Shown: positions 44,320 to 53,809, numbered from the stretch's first letter. The stretch: DNA of 64,000 nt from Ilyobacter polytropus DSM 2926 (GCF_000165505.1 NC_014632.1:124001-188000); one strand, 5' to 3'. Made by a program: numbers and translations. The notes: generated by a model from the sequence alone, not told the origin.

Positions 44320-44348
44320 TTGTCAAAAAATATAATTCATGATATAAT
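44320..44348 (+). promoter_or_regulatory. promoter of the SulP transporter gene
   Basis: TTGTCA (44320-44325), 17 bases, TATAAT (44343-44348), then about 67 bases to the ATG at 44416. Confidence 0.7.
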
Positions 44349-44415
44349 AGTGTCTGATTTATGAAAAATGATTTTTTTTTAAGATATATTAGTTTGTATT
44401 TTGACAGGAGGAAGA

Positions 44416-45942
44416 ATGAGTAGTTTTTTAAAAGAAAAATTGAGTATCAAGGATGATGTCTTGGCTGGACTTACTGTGGCTTTTGCCCTTGTTCCAGAAG
44501 TGGTTGCCTTTGCTTTTGTAGCGGGGATTGACCCTATAGTGGGACTTAATTCGGCAGTTATAATCGGTCTTTGTACAGCGATCTTCGGAGGAAGACCTGG
44601 GATGATTTCCGGGGCGGCAGGAAGTATTGCGGTAGTATTTACTGCATTGGTGGCTCTGCATGGTGTAGAGTATTTATTTGCAACAGTTGTGGTTATGGGA
44701 ATAGTCCAGATATTGGTAGGAGTATTAAAATTTGGAAAATTTGCCAGAATGATACCACATTCTGTGATGCTTGGATTTGTAAATGGTCTGGCAGTGGTAA
44801 TATTTTTGGCTCAACTGAGTCAATTTAAGGTAGACGGCGTGTGGATGTCTGGAATTCAGCTATATGCAGTTTTAGGTTTGGTGGCACTTACAATGGGTAT
44901 AATCCATTTTCTTCCAAAGCTGACAAAGGCTGTACCTGCCTCACTAGTGGCAATAGGAGTCACAACCGGACTTTCTATGTGGAGTAACAAGATGGGAATT
45001 CACATACCAAATGTTCTTGAATTCTCAAAGGGTGGTATAGCCGGAGGATTACCCAAATTTCACATTCCAGAAGTGCCTTTAAGTTTTGAAACTTTAAAAA
45101 TTGTACTTCCTTTTGCAGTGACTGCGGCAATGGTAGGACTTATCGAGTCACTTCTTACAATGTCTCTTATAGATGATCTTACAGACACCAGAGGACAGGC
45201 CAACAGAGAGAGTATCGGACAGGGGATAGGAAACTTCATAAACGGACTGATGGGTGGAACAGGTGGTTGTGCTATGATAGGACAGTCTATGATCAACCTA
45301 ACAAGTGGAGGAAGAGGAAGAATTTCCGGAGTATCTACAGCCCTTGCTTTATTGTCATTTGTGTTATTTGGTTCAAAGATTATAGGGATAATACCACTTG
45401 CAGCTTTGGTCGGTGTAATGTTTATGGTTGTTATTGAGACATTTGCATGGGAAAGTCTGAAATATAGGAAGAGAATACCTAAAAAAGATTTCCTTATTAT
45501 AGTTATTGTTGCAATAATAACTATAGAACACGATCTGGCTCTCGCAGTAATAGTTGGGATAATAATATCTGCCCTTATCTTTGCATGGGAAAAAGGAAAA
45601 AGAATCTCGGCAGAAACAAAGGTCAGTGAAAGCGGGACTAAGACATATATTTTAGAAGGACCTCTGTTTTTTGGATCTGCAGCAAACTTCAAAGAGTTGT
45701 TTGATGTACAAAATGATCCTAAAGTTGTGGCAATTGACTTTTGTAAATCAAAGGTTACAGACCACTCGGCTATAGAGGCGATCAATAATATAACAGACAA
45801 GTACAGACAGGCTGGGAAAAAGCTGAAGCTTAAACATCTTAGCAGTGACTGTTATGAACTTTTGAAAAATGCAGAAGAGATAATAGAGATAAATATAGTA
45901 GAAGATCCAAAATATTTTGTGGCAGACAACGAACTTGCCTAA
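44416..45942 (+). CDS. SulP family inorganic anion transporter
   Basis: The 508-residue protein has about 12-14 membrane helices followed by a C-terminal STAS domain (about residues 400-490, with VVAIDFCKSKVTDHSAIEAIN). LAGLTVAFALVPEVVAFAFVAGIDP near residue 20 and GQGIGNFINGLMGGTGGCAMIGQS near residue 280 are typical SulP sequences. It may transport sulfate, bicarbonate or another anion. The frame is open to a TTG at 44401, but AGGAGG lies inside that extension, so ATG 44416 is the start. It has its own promoter and terminator. Confidence 0.9.
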   Translation: MSSFLKEKLSIKDDVLAGLTVAFALVPEVVAFAFVAGIDPIVGLNSAVIIGLCTAIFGGRPGMISGAAGSIAVVFTALVALHGVEYLFATVVVMGIVQILVGVLKFGKFARMIPHSVMLGFVNGLAVVIFLAQLSQFKVDGVWMSGIQLYAVLGLVALTMGIIHFLPKLTKAVPASLVAIGVTTGLSMWSNKMGIHIPNVLEFSKGGIAGGLPKFHIPEVPLSFETLKIVLPFAVTAAMVGLIESLLTMSLIDDLTDTRGQANRESIGQGIGNFINGLMGGTGGCAMIGQSMINLTSGGRGRISGVSTALALLSFVLFGSKIIGIIPLAALVGVMFMVVIETFAWESLKYRKRIPKKDFLIIVIVAIITIEHDLALAVIVGIIISALIFAWEKGKRISAETKVSESGTKTYILEGPLFFGSAANFKELFDVQNDPKVVAIDFCKSKVTDHSAIEAINNITDKYRQAGKKLKLKHLSSDCYELLKNAEEIIEINIVEDPKYFVADNELA

Positions 45943-45948
45943 GAGAGG

Positions 45949-45974
45949 CAGCCTGGTTTCAGGCTGTTTTTTTT
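45949..45974 (+). terminator. intrinsic terminator of the SulP gene
   Basis: CAGCCTG-gttt-CAGGCTG is a perfect 7-bp stem with a 4-base loop, followed by eight T residues. Confidence 0.9.
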
Positions 45975-46009
45975 AATTAACTCAGGCTACTATTTGAAAA
46001 TATTGTTAT

Positions 46010-46482
46010 AAATTACTGAATTTACAACAATATTAGAGTCAAAAGATTTTGTCACGAATGAAAACCGATAAAAGGCAAAAAAATTAACACGAATAAAGAT
46101 AAAACCTTTTGGCCACAGAGGACACAGAGAAAAGAAGAGAGTTTCACAGAGTGAAAATAAAAATCTTTTAATTTTCAGACTACTTCCCCCCTTTAAAAAA
46201 TATCGTTAAGAAATCATCTTGTGAAATCCACTTTCATTGAAATAAGGAGGTTTACCGACTATATTTCAATAGAAAGTTAGTTCAGAAGTGATTTGACTTA
46301 GAAAATAATGAGTAAAACGAATATATTTTCTAGTTCTTGTAAATTTTTTTACAAGTTTCATTAATTTTAATTGGGTGCCTTTTCTTTGGTTACTTTTGCC
46401 CTGACCAAAGGGAGGAAATGCCCTTGGGGTACTTTGGGCAAGCAAAGAAAGTAACAGAAGCTTTTGGATAAATTCAATACTT
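46010..46482 (+). repeat. dispersed 473-bp repeat, copy B
   Basis: Same orientation and near-identical sequence to 35631-36072, with scattered substitutions. It differs mainly by an insertion of about 36 bp in the GTTACTTT palindrome, between 46389 and 46433 (containing ccctgaccaaaggg). The insertion itself has palindromic halves resembling the outer palindrome. It has no open frame worth reporting, and lies between sulP and tsaD. Confidence 0.88.
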
Positions 46483-46579
46483 GGTTTAACTTAGTAAGAG
46501 GTGTTTGGATTCTTTTTTTTTTAGATATTTAATGGTATAATTTTAAAATGGAATAAACTACAAAAGGGAGTTGAAAACA

Positions 46580-47593
46580 ATGATAATTTTGGGAATAGAA
46601 ACTTCCTGCGATGAGACTTCTGTTTCAGTGGTCAAAGACGGGAAGGAGATCCTTTCAAATATAATATCTTCTCAGATAGAGATACATAAAGAGTACGGCG
46701 GGGTCGTGCCAGAGATAGCATCTAGACATCATATCAAAAACATAGCTGCCATAATGGAGGAAAGTTTATCTGAGGCAAAAGTGACCTTAGATGATATAGA
46801 CTATATAGCTGTAACTTATGCTCCTGGACTTATAGGGGCTCTCTTAGTGGGCTTGTCATTTGCAAAGGGGATATCCTATGCCCATGACATACCGATAATA
46901 CCTGTGCATCATATAAAGGGGCATATCTACAGCAACTTTGTGGAAAATGACGTGAAGCTACCTCTTATTGCCCTGGTAGTATCTGGGGGACACACAAACA
47001 TAGTGCATATAGATGAAAATCATAAGTTCACCAATCTCGGGGGAACTCTAGACGATGCTGTGGGAGAGAGTTATGACAAGGTATCTAGGGTAATGGGTCT
47101 AGGTTACCCAGGAGGACCTGTGATAGACAAACTAGCGTACCTAGGGGACAAGGACTCTATAAAAATGCCTGAACCTAAGGTGGGAGAGTATGACTTCAGC
47201 TTTTCAGGGATAAAAACTTCTGTGATAAACTATGTGAATAAGATGAAGATGAAGGGTGAGACTTTCAGAGAGGAAGACCTGGCTGCGGCCTTTCAGCATA
47301 AGGTAGTAGAGATACTGTGCAAGAAGACCATAGGAGCAGCTGTGGAGAAAAAAGTGAATAACATAGTAATAGCAGGAGGAGTGGCTGCAAACTCACTCCT
47401 CAGAAAAGAGCTGAAAGAGAAGGCTAAAAAATCAGGTATAGAGGTGTATTATCCGTCTATGGGTCTGTGTACAGATAATGCCGCCATGATAGCTGTGGCA
47501 GGATACTATAAGGTGACATACGGAGATGAAAAAAACAAGTTTGGTGATCTAAGGTTAAACGGGATAGCCACCCTGCCTATAGACAGGGACTAG
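46580..47593 (+). CDS. tsaD: tRNA N6-adenosine threonylcarbamoyltransferase
   Basis: The 337-residue protein starts MIILGIETSCDETSVSVV and has the metal-binding VHHIKGHIYSNF near residue 115, LVVSGGHTNIVH near residue 135 and GGVAANSLLRKEL near residue 270. With TsaB and TsaE it forms t6A37 on ANN-decoding tRNAs. ATG 46580 is preferred over TTG 46571 because the GGGAG ribosome site abuts the TTG. A -10 like TATAAT is at 46536-46541. The secretion genes follow after 8 bases, so tsaD may share their transcript. Confidence 0.95.
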   Translation: MIILGIETSCDETSVSVVKDGKEILSNIISSQIEIHKEYGGVVPEIASRHHIKNIAAIMEESLSEAKVTLDDIDYIAVTYAPGLIGALLVGLSFAKGISYAHDIPIIPVHHIKGHIYSNFVENDVKLPLIALVVSGGHTNIVHIDENHKFTNLGGTLDDAVGESYDKVSRVMGLGYPGGPVIDKLAYLGDKDSIKMPEPKVGEYDFSFSGIKTSVINYVNKMKMKGETFREEDLAAAFQHKVVEILCKKTIGAAVEKKVNNIVIAGGVAANSLLRKELKEKAKKSGIEVYYPSMGLCTDNAAMIAVAGYYKVTYGDEKNKFGDLRLNGIATLPIDRD

Positions 47594-47601
47594 GAGGAAA
47601 A

Positions 47602-48105
47602 ATGAGGAAGAAGCTGGGGACGAGCTATACAGAGGTGCTTATTGCGATATCTATATTTTTGGTGGGAGTGATCCCTCTCTTAGCAAGTCTCAACTTATCC
47701 TTTGAAGCCACTATTTACAACAGAAACTTTACCAAGGCTCTGGAATACAACAGACAGCTCATGGAGGAGATAAGCTCCTATCTTCCTACTGAGGTAAGCG
47801 GTTACGATAATCTAGGTACAATTTATGATGAGATAGAAGATATATGTGGGGAAAGAAGTGAAAGTAAAAGTGAAACAAAAGGAATCTATACGATGCCTGA
47901 CTGGGATGACAGTGACTTTGATTTTGCTGAAAGTAAACTTGTGGACGACAGCATCTACAGGACAGTTGAAGTAGGAAGTTTTACCGAAGGAACTGATGAA
48001 AGTTTCGATGTGACGGTGACTAGCTACCTCACGAGAAACAACGAATATCTTGCTAAAAGCATATTAAAAATAAATCTTGTGGACGAAACGAAAACGTCTG
48101 AATAA
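47602..48105 (+). CDS. type II secretion pseudopilin, GspI/PilV-like
   Basis: The 167-residue protein has a class III prepilin leader: MRKKLG before TSYTEVLIAISIFLVGVIPLL, with glycine at -1 and glutamate at +5. The short positively charged leader and single hydrophobic helix mark it as a prepilin substrate of a peptidase (PilD/GspO). Position before two further pseudopilins and before GspL/M/C/D-like genes suggests the GspI minor pseudopilin role. The C-terminal part is acidic and I do not recognise it. It starts 8 bases after tsaD. Confidence 0.8.
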   Translation: MRKKLGTSYTEVLIAISIFLVGVIPLLASLNLSFEATIYNRNFTKALEYNRQLMEEISSYLPTEVSGYDNLGTIYDEIEDICGERSESKSETKGIYTMPDWDDSDFDFAESKLVDDSIYRTVEVGSFTEGTDESFDVTVTSYLTRNNEYLAKSILKINLVDETKTSE

Positions 48106-48120
48106 TGTGGAGGTGAGTCT

Positions 48121-48990
48121 TTGAAAAAGAAAAAAGCCTATTCTATGATAGAGCTGATAATGGCAATAGGCTCACTTCTGCTTGTTTTGGGAGTTTTTTC
48201 TGTGATAGTTAAAACATATCTGGAGGAGTTCAGCGAAGGGACACTTGGTGAGAGGAAATGGGCCGATGTCCAGACTTTTTTCACCTATGTGAACAGGGAT
48301 CTAGAGGAATTATCTGAGGGTATGGGATCAGGGGAAACACTGGAAATTAACTCCAACGGAACTATAGAGATAAAGTCATCAGAGGGGACTACGACTGATT
48401 CTGTTGTTTATTCGGTGGATAGTACAGGGAATATAAGCAGAGACGGAACTGCGATTGTAAAGGTGAATAAAAATTTTAATATAGATGGATTGGGGTTAAA
48501 AGTATATGAAAACACCCTAGTGGAAAACAGTATAAATTCCAATTGGGAATATGACGAACTAGAGGACGATCCTGTAATAATTACTTCTGAAGACGGATCG
48601 AATTATTACATAGAGCCGGTAATAAGCCTGTCAGAGGGCAGTGAAATAACGGGTGGATATGCCCTGAGGTTTGAGAATGTAACCACGACAACAGAGCTTA
48701 CAACAGAATGGACCCAAACAGTAACAGAAGCTGATTTAAGCACGATAACTATAAGTGACACAGGTTATGTTGGTGAGATAAGAGACATTATGCTAACGGC
48801 TACGTATAGTAGTGGTAATAGTAATAAAATTAACAGTGTAAAATATAATGGGACTACGGATACTACTACACCATATGAGTGGGAAGGCCAAAGTATTGGT
48901 TCTACTATGGAATTTATATTTAATATGGCAAATGGTGCCAATGGTAGCAATAAATATATTGAAATCACAGTTACTCTCAGTGAGCCTTGA
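48121..48990 (+). CDS. type II secretion pseudopilin, GspJ-like
   Basis: The 289-residue protein has the prepilin leader MKKKKA followed by YSMIELIMAIGSLLLVLGVF, with glutamate at +5. The mature part is long for GspJ and rich in serine, threonine and acidic residues, with a C-terminal beta-rich section ending KYIEITVTLSEP. Start is TTG 48121 with GGAGG before it. The end of this protein resembles the end of the next one (KTIEITVTLTPN). Codon use near the 3' end is more A+T-rich than in the rest of the operon. Confidence 0.75.
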   Translation: MKKKKAYSMIELIMAIGSLLLVLGVFSVIVKTYLEEFSEGTLGERKWADVQTFFTYVNRDLEELSEGMGSGETLEINSNGTIEIKSSEGTTTDSVVYSVDSTGNISRDGTAIVKVNKNFNIDGLGLKVYENTLVENSINSNWEYDELEDDPVIITSEDGSNYYIEPVISLSEGSEITGGYALRFENVTTTTELTTEWTQTVTEADLSTITISDTGYVGEIRDIMLTATYSSGNSNKINSVKYNGTTDTTTPYEWEGQSIGSTMEFIFNMANGANGSNKYIEITVTLSEP

Positions 48991-49003
48991 TAGGGAGGGG
49001 TCG

Positions 49004-49522
49004 ATGAATAGAAAAGCATTTATACTACCTTTAGTTTTACTCATACTTGCCCTCATGAGTGGTATAGCTGTGGTGCTAGGGAGGCTCTCTAGTGAGAAGA
49101 CTCTGTCGCTAAAAAATCAGGAGAGGTCCTATTATGCTGAGGAGATAACTGTGATACTAGTTGATGAAGAAACAACTGATGATTCTAGTGGTGAAGATAC
49201 AGGAGATGAAAGTGAAACTGAAGATTTGATAGGACCCAAAGTATATACATTACAATTATATGGTAAAAACCAAGGAAAGACTACTGTATCTATTGAAACT
49301 ATTTTTGATGGGGTTGCTTTTGAATATGGAGATTATATCGTAAAAATAGTTAGTAATTCTGATAAACTATCAGCAGTAGAGGTTGATACAACATCTATCT
49401 CTTTGGAAAACGATATATTTGAAGGGCCAGCTAATATTACGGCAGGATCAAAATTGTATCTTACCAATAAGTCAAATGCACTTAAGACGATAGAAATAAC
49501 TGTGACGTTAACACCTAACTAA
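49004..49522 (+). CDS. pseudopilin-like protein, GspK/PilX position
   Basis: The 172-residue protein has a leader MNRKA and helix FILPLVLLILALMSGIAVVLG, but no glutamate at +5, as is usual for GspK- and PilX-type minor pilins. RLSSEKTLSLKNQERSYYAEE follows, as in PilX proteins. The remainder is much shorter than GspK and carries an acidic linker (about residues 50-75) and a beta-rich end. ATG 49004 follows GGGAGGGG. Function as a tip or priming subunit is inference from position. Confidence 0.65.
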   Translation: MNRKAFILPLVLLILALMSGIAVVLGRLSSEKTLSLKNQERSYYAEEITVILVDEETTDDSSGEDTGDESETEDLIGPKVYTLQLYGKNQGKTTVSIETIFDGVAFEYGDYIVKIVSNSDKLSAVEVDTTSISLENDIFEGPANITAGSKLYLTNKSNALKTIEITVTLTPN

Positions 49523-49567
49523 TTTAAGTTAAGAAGCAAAAGATATTCCAAGCAACTGGAGGGGCAG

Positions 49568-51136
49568 ATGAAGAAAAGACTATCTATAGAGCTTACTGAA
49601 AATTCAATAAAGTTTATATTAGGTGCCCAGGGAAAGAACGGGATAAGTATAGAGGATATACACAGAGAGGCTATTTCTTCTGAGCAGAAAGGGAATATAT
49701 CTTCCTCTGTGGAAAAGATAAAAGAGATAATAGAATCCAAGGGCTGGACAAGATACAAAAAAGTATTATTATGCAGAATAGACAGCATGGAACATGTGAT
49801 GATAGAGCTTCCCAATGTACCTGAAGAGGAGATGGAGTCGATAATCAGGAGGAAACTTGAAAATCAAAAACTGGTAGACGATGCTGACAAGATAGCCTAC
49901 GGGGCTATAGGGGATTTTAGCCCAAAAATGCTGCAAGGTGTCTATACGCAAGTTATGACACAGGAGTTTCTTGAAAAAATATCTTTGCTTAAGCTTCATG
50001 GGATAGACTTCGAACCCTTTGCCGCTGACAGAGGAATGAGGAAATACGCAAATAAAAAAGAAAACAGTTTCTTTATAGATATACAAGATACACACACTAT
50101 AGCGGCAATATATTTTAAGGATAAGCTGTCTTTATACAGAAAAATCAACGTGGGAAGAAGGGATTTTGTAAAAAGTATCTCTGAAATACTGAATATAGAA
50201 AAAGAAAAAGCGGATGAATACCTCAAAGAACACAGCTATGTAAGTAATATAAAGGCAACGGAGCTAATGGAAAGAGGCGTAGATATAGGGCCTCAGCTAA
50301 ACATGGCCTGTGAATCTACCTTGGCCAAGATCCTAAGGAAGGCTGTACAGTATATAGATTATTTTCAGTTTAAACATTCCGGTGAGGTTCTCAATACAGT
50401 TTATTTCTCAGGAGGCGAGCTAAAGACTGAAGATATAAGGGCTGCCCTTGAAAGAGAACTGTACATAGGAAACATTTACGACTACAACGTGAAATCCGGA
50501 TTCCTAGAAAGTGATCTTACCCAGGAAATTTTTAGTGATAACAATTGGAATCTATTGGCCGGAACGATGCAGAGTGAAGAGGGAATATACAGGCTTAAGA
50601 GCAAGCTTAAGCTTCCCTTTAAAATAAATAAAAACCCTGTGTATATCTTTTTAGCGATAGTATTTGTTATGTTCTGCAGCATAAAGTTTGGATATTATAA
50701 GATGCAGGAATTAGAGCAGACAAAACAGATAAAGATGATATCTGAAAAAAACAGAGAACTTTCTGATTATATAAAAGAGTCAGATGCTTTAGAAAAAAAG
50801 ATAAAAAATGTAAAAAAAGATACGGATTATCTTTCTAAAAGAATAGGTAAAAATACAATTTTCAACAATTTTTTATATGAGGTATCTGAAATTCTCCCTG
50901 AAGAAATATATTTTGAGGAGATAAAGTATTCTGGTGATAGGGTTCACCTGGAGGGAAAGGCAATCTCAGATGATGATTATGCAGAAGTTTATATAAATGA
51001 ACTTTTGAGCAGTCTAGAGGGAATAACGGGCTCTGTAAGGTTACTGAAAACTGTGAAATTTCAGCAAAATAACAGAATAAATGATTTTTCTATAGAGGTC
51101 AAACTTTCCGGCGGTGAAAAAAATGAAAAAAAATGA
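49568..51136 (+). CDS. PilM-PilN fusion (GspL-like) inner-membrane assembly protein
   Basis: The 522-residue protein has an N-terminal actin-like domain of PilM/GspL type (residues 1 to about 350). One membrane helix follows (VYIFLAIVFVMFCSIKFGYY near residue 360), then a coiled coil (about 375-430) and a periplasmic ferredoxin-like domain typical of PilN (about 435-510). This layout equals GspL, which anchors the secretion ATPase GspE in type II systems. The gene overlaps the next by 23 bases. Whether to call it GspL or PilM-N depends on the missing E, F and G genes. AGGGG lies before the ATG. Confidence 0.78.
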   Translation: MKKRLSIELTENSIKFILGAQGKNGISIEDIHREAISSEQKGNISSSVEKIKEIIESKGWTRYKKVLLCRIDSMEHVMIELPNVPEEEMESIIRRKLENQKLVDDADKIAYGAIGDFSPKMLQGVYTQVMTQEFLEKISLLKLHGIDFEPFAADRGMRKYANKKENSFFIDIQDTHTIAAIYFKDKLSLYRKINVGRRDFVKSISEILNIEKEKADEYLKEHSYVSNIKATELMERGVDIGPQLNMACESTLAKILRKAVQYIDYFQFKHSGEVLNTVYFSGGELKTEDIRAALERELYIGNIYDYNVKSGFLESDLTQEIFSDNNWNLLAGTMQSEEGIYRLKSKLKLPFKINKNPVYIFLAIVFVMFCSIKFGYYKMQELEQTKQIKMISEKNRELSDYIKESDALEKKIKNVKKDTDYLSKRIGKNTIFNNFLYEVSEILPEEIYFEEIKYSGDRVHLEGKAISDDDYAEVYINELLSSLEGITGSVRLLKTVKFQQNNRINDFSIEVKLSGGEKNEKK

Positions 51137-51644
51137 GAAACAGGCAGTGCTACTACAACTACTTGTATGCCTTACCTTTTATATACTTTTTCAAAATATA
51201 ATAATGGTAAATTTGAAAAAAAGAGTTGAGAGCAACAAAAACACAATAATACAGCAGAAACAGAAGTATGTGGAAGATGTCAATAAAATAAATTCACTGG
51301 AGAAAAGATACAGAGATTATTACAAAATGAAATATCAAAGGGATTATATGCAGGCAAAGCTTGTAGGTAAGGGAGAAGAAAGATATCTTACTGAGGAGCT
51401 GACAAAACTCAGTAAGAAAAATAATATAAAACTGTCAAATATAAACCTCGCTCAAAACATGAGTGAAAATGACCATAAATATATATTTAATACTGAGTTT
51501 GAAACGGATTTTCTAACTTTGAAAAACTTTTTAGACGATATAGATAACCTAGAAAAGAATATAAACCTAGAAGATATGAATATCTCGAGGGAAAACTTTA
51601 ATTTGATTGTGAAGGCTACTTTTTCTATATATACAACAAACTGA
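51114..51644 (+). CDS. PilO/GspM-like inner-membrane assembly protein
   Basis: This 176-residue protein has one N-terminal membrane helix (LLQLLVCLTFYILFQNIIMV), a coiled coil (residues about 40-75) and a ferredoxin-like C-terminal domain, the PilO/GspM plan. It partners the GspL-like protein in the inner-membrane platform. An ATG at 51123 (MKKNEKQAVLL) is a possible alternative start with GGCGG upstream; I kept the longer form with doubt. The 23-base overlap with the preceding gene suggests coupled translation. Confidence 0.7.
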   Translation: MKKMKKNEKQAVLLQLLVCLTFYILFQNIIMVNLKKRVESNKNTIIQQKQKYVEDVNKINSLEKRYRDYYKMKYQRDYMQAKLVGKGEERYLTEELTKLSKKNNIKLSNINLAQNMSENDHKYIFNTEFETDFLTLKNFLDDIDNLEKNINLEDMNISRENFNLIVKATFSIYTTN

Positions 51645-51667
51645 TATCTGTAAATAAGGGGCTTTTT

Positions 51668-52141
51668 ATGAGGAAAAAACTTGATTTTCAAAATTTAAAA
51701 ACCAAAGCGACTGGAATTGGGAAAATACATGTTATAATTGCTGGAATTATTATATTTCTTTTTATGGGATTGTATCTGAAATTTTCAGAAAAAGATAATT
51801 TTAATATGCTTATGGAGATAAGCCCTAGACATGATTTTTCCGGGGATAAGATAAAAGATGAAGAGTGGAAGAAATTTCAGAGTAGTATAGAGGCTGAAAA
51901 TAATGAGAAAAAAGAGCTTACAAGGAATATATTTCATTCCTACGGACAGGGTGAAGACGGGAAACCAGAATTGACCGGGATTATCCTTGGTAAAAAAAAG
52001 AGTGCAACTTTTTCAGACGGTCAGATTTTACAGGAAGGAGATAGTTTTAATAGTCTTGTTGTGAAGTCTATAAACCGCAGAGAGGTGGTGCTGGTAGACA
52101 AGAAAGGTGAAAAAAAAGTACTTGAACTTTGGAGGCAATAA
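51668..52141 (+). CDS. GspC/PilP-like periplasmic linker protein
   Basis: The 157-residue protein has one membrane helix (IHVIIAGIIIFLFMGLYL, residues 21-38), a charged linker and a C-terminal beta domain (LTGIILGKKKSATFSDGQIL, then VVKSINRREVVLVDKKGEKKVLEL) like the homology region of GspC or PilP. This domain normally contacts the N0 domain of the secretin, encoded three bases downstream. There is no PDZ domain. Position between the M-like and D-like genes supports the call. Confidence 0.72.
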   Translation: MRKKLDFQNLKTKATGIGKIHVIIAGIIIFLFMGLYLKFSEKDNFNMLMEISPRHDFSGDKIKDEEWKKFQSSIEAENNEKKELTRNIFHSYGQGEDGKPELTGIILGKKKSATFSDGQILQEGDSFNSLVVKSINRREVVLVDKKGEKKVLELWRQ

Positions 52142-52144
52142 AAT

Positions 52145-53809
52145 ATGGGGGAGACGATAAAAAAAGGGGTAAGACTTATAACAGCTTTTTCAATTCTTGG
52201 ATCGACAATTTTTGGTGCCGGGTATAACGGAGAGATTATAGCCCCTGATCAAAAAGTTACGGTGGACTATAATAAAGCTGATTTAGTAAATGTTTTGAGG
52301 ACACTTTCTTTCAGCAACGACCTAAATATAGTGATAAGTGACAAAGTATCCGGAACCGTGACCATGAGTGTAAAGGATACTCAGCTTGACGATCTGCTAG
52401 AAGCGATACTTAGATCCAATGGTTATACTTATGTGCAAAGCGGAAATCTAGTGGAAATAATGAGTTTAGAAGAAGCGAAAACAATGCAAGAATCAGACCG
52501 ATCAGTATCAAAAGTATTTTCACTTAAGAAAATAGATGCTTCTGAAGTGGCAGAAGATGTGAAGCTTTTTCTTAAAGATGGCGATACTTCTGTGGTAAAT
52601 GAAGGAACGAACTCTATCACTGTAAGGGCTAAAAAATCAGAACTTATAAGTGTAAAAAGTTTTTTAGATGAACGTGACGGAATAAAAAAAGAGGATGCTC
52701 AGAAAAATGTAGAACTTATAAGAGTGAAGCATATGACTCCTCAAAAAGCCTATGAAATATTGGGAGAGATTGGTTATAAGATAGCAGGAGATATAAAATA
52801 CAGTGAATCTCTGGGAGGACTCCTTGTAATCGCATCAAGTGAAGAGGCTGACACACTGAAAAATATTATGGATAAGATAGACGTACCTGATCTGCAGGTG
52901 GTTATAGAAGCCAGAATTTTGGAGGTACAGGAAGGAACCGGGAGAGACTGGGGAATGAGCTGGGGCTATAATTCTAACAATCTGACAGAGGCTGACAGCA
53001 GTGATGGAAGCGGAGGCTATCTATCTGGAACAGACAGCTACTATGACGCTTCTAGTCTCTCTGACGGAATAACTCTGGGTCTGGGACTTCTAGGAAGTGA
53101 CCAGTTTAGTGCAGTATACAGAAATGTGGTAGAGGACAATACTACAGAGATACTTGCCAAACCTGTGATAACAACTTTAAATGGGAAAAAAGCAACGATA
53201 GAACTAACTGAAGAGGTACCTTATAAGGAGCTAGAATATGTAAGTGACAGCGGAGATGCAACATCTACAAGTTATGAGTTTAAAGATGTGGGGATTACCC
53301 TGGAGGTAACTCCTGTAATAACAGACGACGGAATGATAAAAATAGAGGTTACACCTGAAATAAGTGAGGTAACTGGGTATACTGATGACGGTGTGCCTTA
53401 TGTATCATCAAGAAAGGTAGAAACCAATGTAATTGTAAGAAATGGTCAGACTTTAGCCATAGGCGGTCTCATAAAGGATACAAAGTCAACTACCGATACC
53501 AAAGACCCCTACTTGAGTAAGATACCGATATTGGGTTATCTTTTCAAGAGTTCTAGTAATGAAAAGTCAAAGACCAACCTTATGATCTTTATAACTCCCA
53601 AAATAATAATGAGCAGAGATATGTCACAGAGATTTAACTTGGTCAAGGGGTCTAGTAGCAGTGTACTTAAAACCATAAAAAATCCAGAAACTATGGTTAC
53701 TGAGAAAACCACAAAAGTAAAAGACGATGGAGATACTCTAGAGACTACATATGAAGAAAAAGTAACAGGCATAGATAAGATACAGCAAAAACTCAGCGAG
53801 AGTAATTAA
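52145..53809 (+). CDS. gspD: secretin (GspD/PilQ family)
   Basis: The 554-residue protein has a signal peptide (about residues 1-28), an N0/STN domain (VDYNKADLVNVLRTLSFSND near residue 40), N1 and N2 domains (FSLKKIDASEVAEDVKLFLK; ELIRVKHMTPQKAYEIL), and the secretin core with LEVTPVITDDGMIKIEVTPE and VPYVSSRKVETNVIVRNGQT near residue 425. IGGLIKDTKSTTDTKDPYLS near 440 and PILGYLFKSS near 460 are conserved. It forms the outer-membrane channel. It ends with a charged tail. Confidence 0.92.
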   Translation: MGETIKKGVRLITAFSILGSTIFGAGYNGEIIAPDQKVTVDYNKADLVNVLRTLSFSNDLNIVISDKVSGTVTMSVKDTQLDDLLEAILRSNGYTYVQSGNLVEIMSLEEAKTMQESDRSVSKVFSLKKIDASEVAEDVKLFLKDGDTSVVNEGTNSITVRAKKSELISVKSFLDERDGIKKEDAQKNVELIRVKHMTPQKAYEILGEIGYKIAGDIKYSESLGGLLVIASSEEADTLKNIMDKIDVPDLQVVIEARILEVQEGTGRDWGMSWGYNSNNLTEADSSDGSGGYLSGTDSYYDASSLSDGITLGLGLLGSDQFSAVYRNVVEDNTTEILAKPVITTLNGKKATIELTEEVPYKELEYVSDSGDATSTSYEFKDVGITLEVTPVITDDGMIKIEVTPEISEVTGYTDDGVPYVSSRKVETNVIVRNGQTLAIGGLIKDTKSTTDTKDPYLSKIPILGYLFKSSSNEKSKTNLMIFITPKIIMSRDMSQRFNLVKGSSSSVLKTIKNPETMVTEKTTKVKDDGDTLETTYEEKVTGIDKIQQKLSESN

